A DNA stretch of 64,000 bases from NCBI RefSeq assembly GCF_014203045.1, contig NZ_JACHIF010000001.1, forward strand, positions 682,001 to 746,000. The letters run 5' to 3'. Positions 61,678 to 64,000 of the stretch are shown piece after piece. This DNA comes from Prosthecobacter dejongeii. GTDB taxonomy: Bacteria > Verrucomicrobiota > Verrucomicrobiia > Verrucomicrobiales > Verrucomicrobiaceae. Every line of letters starts with the position of its first letter. Within the stretch, counting starts at the first letter, position 1. Below the pieces are notes generated by a model. That model did no database searches, was not told where the DNA came from, and saw only the letters and a program-made list of their open reading frames with translations. The position numbers and the translations under genes are program-made.

Positions 61678-61730
61678 GCAGAAGAATACTTGGCAGACAA
61701 AGGGCCTGCGAAAGTTGTTCATCTTAAGAT

Positions 61731-62264
61731 TTATAATAACGTCTCCAGCAGTGCCTTCAGCCCGCGTGTATCGGGCAGAGTATGAGTGGCGGAAACGAGG
61801 TGGGGGTTTTCGCTTTCGATGCGGATGCTGATGGGGACACCGGCATGGGTGCCCATTTCGATGTCGCGATCAGCATCGCCGATCATGAAGCTGTGGGCGA
61901 GATCGAGATCGTGCTCCTGGGCTGCACGCAGCAGCATCTCAGCACTGGGTTTCCGGCAGGTGCAGGTGGGGTCTTTGGAAAGGCAGGTGCAGGCGTAGAT
62001 GCCATCGAAGGCGGCATCGTGCAGAGCCAGCTCTGCCTGCATCCGGGCATGGATGTCATCCAGCGTGGCCTGGGTCATCAGCCCTTTGCCCACCCCCTGC
62101 TGGCTGGTGGCTAAAATGGTGGCGTAACCACGAGCTCGACAAAAGGCCAGAGCCTCGACAATGCCCGGACTGAAATGAAAATCTTCCCAGCGGAGGACGT
62201 ATCCGGCTCCTGGAGAAAGATTGACGACTCCATCGCGGTCAAAAAAAACAACCGGTCGGCTCAT
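61731..62264 (-). CDS. HAD phosphatase, GmhB-like
   Basis: 177 residues. Motif I is FFDRDGVVN (nucleophile Asp near residue 9), motif II is TSQQGVGKG, motif III is the Lys of CRKPSAEM, and motif IV is IGDADRDIE. A Cys-rich zinc loop (YACTCLSKDPTCTCRKP) corresponds to the C-x-H-x-C-x-C zinc site of GmhB, which removes the 7-phosphate from heptose-1,7-bisphosphate for LPS core sugar or S-layer synthesis. Histidinol-phosphatases of the same fold are a less likely alternative. Its start overlaps the ribD stop by four bases (62261-62264), so these two genes are coupled. It ends 53 bases ahead of the oxidase gene and may be in the same operon. Confidence 0.8.
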   Translation of the reverse strand: MSRPVVFFDRDGVVNLSPGAGYVLRWEDFHFSPGIVEALAFCRARGYATILATSQQGVGKGLMTQATLDDIHARMQAELALHDAAFDGIYACTCLSKDPTCTCRKPSAEMLLRAAQEHDLDLAHSFMIGDADRDIEMGTHAGVPISIRIESENPHLVSATHTLPDTRGLKALLETLL

Positions 62265-63313
62265 GCGTGATCAGATTCTAGGTTAGGCCAAACAGGACGA
62301 CCTGTGAGGCAGAGGTTATCGCCAATGGGCAAGAGGGTGACGTTTTCCAATGCGACGGAGCTTTGCCAATCTGGACCGCCGATGACAGGCAGCCCGCCCC
62401 CACAGAGACGCGGGGCGATGTACCAGCATACCTCGTCCACACAGCGCGCAGCAAAGGCCTGGCCGAGCACGTTGCTACCGCCCTCAATGAGCACACTGGT
62501 GATGCCACGGGCGGCGAGATCCCGCAGGACCTCGGGAAAGGCCAGATCCCGCAGCACAAGGGTGCGGTCCTGATAGGCATCGGTAAAGACGTACGCGTCT
62601 GCGGGCAGATGACCGCTGCGGGTGAGGATGATGCGAAAGGGCTGTGGCTTGAGGCTGCCGTTTCGCAGGGTGAGACGGGGATTGTCCTGCCGCACTGTTT
62701 CCGCTCCCACCAGGATGGCATCTACCCGAGCGCGCAGGCCCTGGCTATGAGCACGGGCGGCCTCGCTGGTGATCCAGGGGCCCTCACCGGGAGGGCGGGT
62801 GATGCGACCATCCAGGCTCTGCCCAGCCTTGGCAATGACGTACGGAAGACCCGTGGTGATCCATTTAGCAAAAGGGCGCAGAATTTCCTGGCACTCGCTT
62901 TCCAGGATGCCGGTAGTCACGGCGATGCCTGCGCTTTCTAAAAGCTGCTGCGCACGGCCCACGTGGCTGGGATTTGGGTCCTGCGCCCCCCACACCACGC
63001 GTGTGATGCCTGCGGCCTGAATCGCGGAGGTGCAGGGGCCTGTGCGTCCCTGCGTGCTGCACGGTTCCAGCGTGACATATATGGTGGAGCCCGCGATGCG
63101 CTCGGGCGCGCGAATGCGGGCATCCTTAAGTGCCTCAATCTCCGCATGGGGCTGACCCGCTTGACGATGGAACCCTTGGCCAATCAGTTCACCCTCCGCC
63201 ACGATCACCGCCCCCACGGCTGGATTTGGACTGGTGAAGCCGATGCCCTGGCGCGCCTGCTCCAGGGCGAGGCTCATCCAGTGGAGGTCGGATTCGGGGT
63301 TTAGGGCGGGCAT
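62261..63313 (-). CDS. ribD: Bifunctional riboflavin biosynthesis protein RibD
   Basis: 350 residues. The deaminase domain has the zinc site His56-Ala-Glu58 (PHAEIEAL) and Cys85/Cys94 in EPCSTQGRTGPC. The reductase domain starts near residue 150 with PYVIAKAGQSLDGRI and has VGAETVRQDNPRLT and IEGGSNVLG. It deaminates the pyrimidine intermediate of riboflavin synthesis and reduces the ribosyl chain with NADPH. Length normal. It is the first gene of the run of minus-strand genes from 63313 to 56742. Its stop overlaps the GmhB-like start by four bases. A FMN riboswitch is not visible upstream in the 118 bases up to 63431. Confidence 0.95.
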   Translation of the reverse strand: MPALNPESDLHWMSLALEQARQGIGFTSPNPAVGAVIVAEGELIGQGFHRQAGQPHAEIEALKDARIRAPERIAGSTIYVTLEPCSTQGRTGPCTSAIQAAGITRVVWGAQDPNPSHVGRAQQLLESAGIAVTTGILESECQEILRPFAKWITTGLPYVIAKAGQSLDGRITRPPGEGPWITSEAARAHSQGLRARVDAILVGAETVRQDNPRLTLRNGSLKPQPFRIILTRSGHLPADAYVFTDAYQDRTLVLRDLAFPEVLRDLAARGITSVLIEGGSNVLGQAFAARCVDEVCWYIAPRLCGGGLPVIGGPDWQSSVALENVTLLPIGDNLCLTGRPVWPNLESDHA

Positions 63314-63431
63314 GGCTAACTTGTTTCATAACGCGCCCAGTCCTGGCAGACAAGGCGGCTTTCATTCAGGATGTCTGACAGGGAACTGCAGGCTTGACCG
63401 TTGATGTCAGACTCTCTTCACTCCCGTCTGC

Positions 63432-64000
63432 ATGAACCGCCGCGCCTTTCTCCACCAGTCTGCCTTCATCACTGCCGCCCTCACCGCCTCCAAGCTGAAG
63501 GCTTCAGACTCGCGCCCTTTGATCGGGATGGACCACTTTTCCGTGCGCGCCACCGGCTGGAAGGCGGGCCAGTACATTGACCATGCCGCCAGTCTGAAGC
63601 TGGACACCTGCTTCATCTCAGAACTGCACATCTTTGAAAACTTCGAAGAGGCCTACCTCAAGGGCCTGAAAGAGCAGGCCGACAAAGCCGGGCTCAAGCT
63701 GTATGTGGGCACGGGTTCCGTCTGCCCCACCTCGAATACCTGGAAGGACACCTATGGCACCCCAGAGGAGCATCTAGCCCTGACCATCCGTGTGGCCAAG
63801 GCCCTGGGCTCGCCCGTGGCCCGCTGTTACCTGGGAAATAACAAAGACCGCGCCACAGATGGCGGCATCCAGAAGCACATCGAAGCCATTCTCAAAGTCA
63901 TCCAGGCCAACCAATCCCGCGCGGAAGCCGAAGGCATCAAAATCGCCATCGAAAACCACGCCGGCGACATGCAATCCCACGAGCTGAGGGCCCTCATCGA
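63432..64000 (+). CDS. Tat-exported xylose-isomerase-like TIM-barrel protein (3' end outside window)
   Basis: Open from the ATG at 63432 to the window edge (189 residues). The N-terminus MNRRAFLHQSAFITAALTAS is a twin-arginine-type signal (RRAFL). Then comes an AP-endonuclease-2/sugar-isomerase-like barrel: strand elements GMDHFSVRA, LKLDTCFISELH, LKLYVGTGSVCPTS and KIAIENHAGDM. The IENHAGD motif is the family's metal/sugar-binding segment. PVC bacteria have many such exported 'sugar phosphate isomerase/epimerase' proteins acting on polysaccharide-derived sugars. The start is divergent from ribD. Confidence 0.82.
   Translation, partial: MNRRAFLHQSAFITAALTASKLKASDSRPLIGMDHFSVRATGWKAGQYIDHAASLKLDTCFISELHIFENFEEAYLKGLKEQADKAGLKLYVGTGSVCPTSNTWKDTYGTPEEHLALTIRVAKALGSPVARCYLGNNKDRATDGGIQKHIEAILKVIQANQSRAEAEGIKIAIENHAGDMQSHELRALI

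Noticed and set aside
63314-63431. FMN riboswitch upstream of ribD
   Set aside because: The 118 bases before ribD are too short and lack the conserved RFN element segments; nothing resembling the domain was found.

Overview
The window looks like chromosomal DNA of a member of the Verrucomicrobiota, probably Verrucomicrobiales (Prosthecobacter/Verrucomicrobium-like). The evidence is the gene set rather than any marker: a DUF1549/DUF1553 protein with a CxxCH motif and SHD1 domain, tandem ECF-like sigma factors of the planctomycete/verrucomicrobial type, a sulfatase, a very large delta-60/cadherin/Ig surface protein, a CehA/McbA-type PHP hydrolase, and several pectin and plant polysaccharide enzymes. 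GC content is moderately high. There is no rRNA, tRNA, CRISPR array or complete prophage. Both edges cut a gene.

Layout. 1-1638 (minus): an oligopeptide/nickel-type ABC permease pair. 1741-4306 (plus): a 5-formyl-THF cyclo-ligase, trpB, then an AbrB-Doc toxin-antitoxin pair with a palindromic operator. 4320-8460: a small secreted protein with EVRRAEV repeats, a methyltransferase, a Ser/Pro/Arg-rich exported peptidoglycan-binding protein and a PL10-type pectate lyase. 8743-19300 (minus): ComEC, a TPR membrane protein, a lipoprotein MsrB, two paralogous sigma factors, a DUF1549/1553 protein, a fused serine hydrolase-NamZ protein for muropeptide turnover, and a lone RelE-like protein. 19431-32685: a DUF2059 protein, a G3E GTPase with a Fur-family-like palindrome, M32 peptidase, a probable pseudokinase with TPRs, a CE7 esterase, NDH-2, a sulfatase, M28 and M29 peptidases and an SDR. 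32786-43978: a 2283-residue surface protein convergent with a 1440-residue helicase with a nuclease-like tail. 44164-48389 (plus): zwf and opcA, split by a second toxin-antitoxin pair, then a SurA-like isomerase. 48745-55483: a PHP hydrolase, a DUF1801/YdeI protein, a POT transporter, a gene remnant and a GDSL esterase fused to a sialidase-like domain. 55571-56654: a Y1 transposase with its repeats. 56742-63313 (minus): a tightly packed run ribD, HAD phosphatase, haem-oxygenase-like oxidase, desaturase, PAP2, DUF3419, GNAT, rnhA. 63432-64000: a partial Tat-exported sugar isomerase-like protein.

How genes work together. Pectate lyase, CE7 esterase, rhamnogalacturonan-acetylesterase-like protein, sulfatase and the xylose-isomerase-like protein suggest a saprophyte that strips and cleaves substituted plant or algal polysaccharides. 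zwf and opcA form the entry to the oxidative pentose phosphate pathway. The most intriguing candidate system is the translationally coupled five-gene set at 57262-61677 (iron oxidase, desaturase, PAP2, BtaA-like aminocarboxypropyl transferase, GNAT). It looks like a pathway for an unusual membrane lipid. All functional assignments are by reading motifs; no database search was possible.
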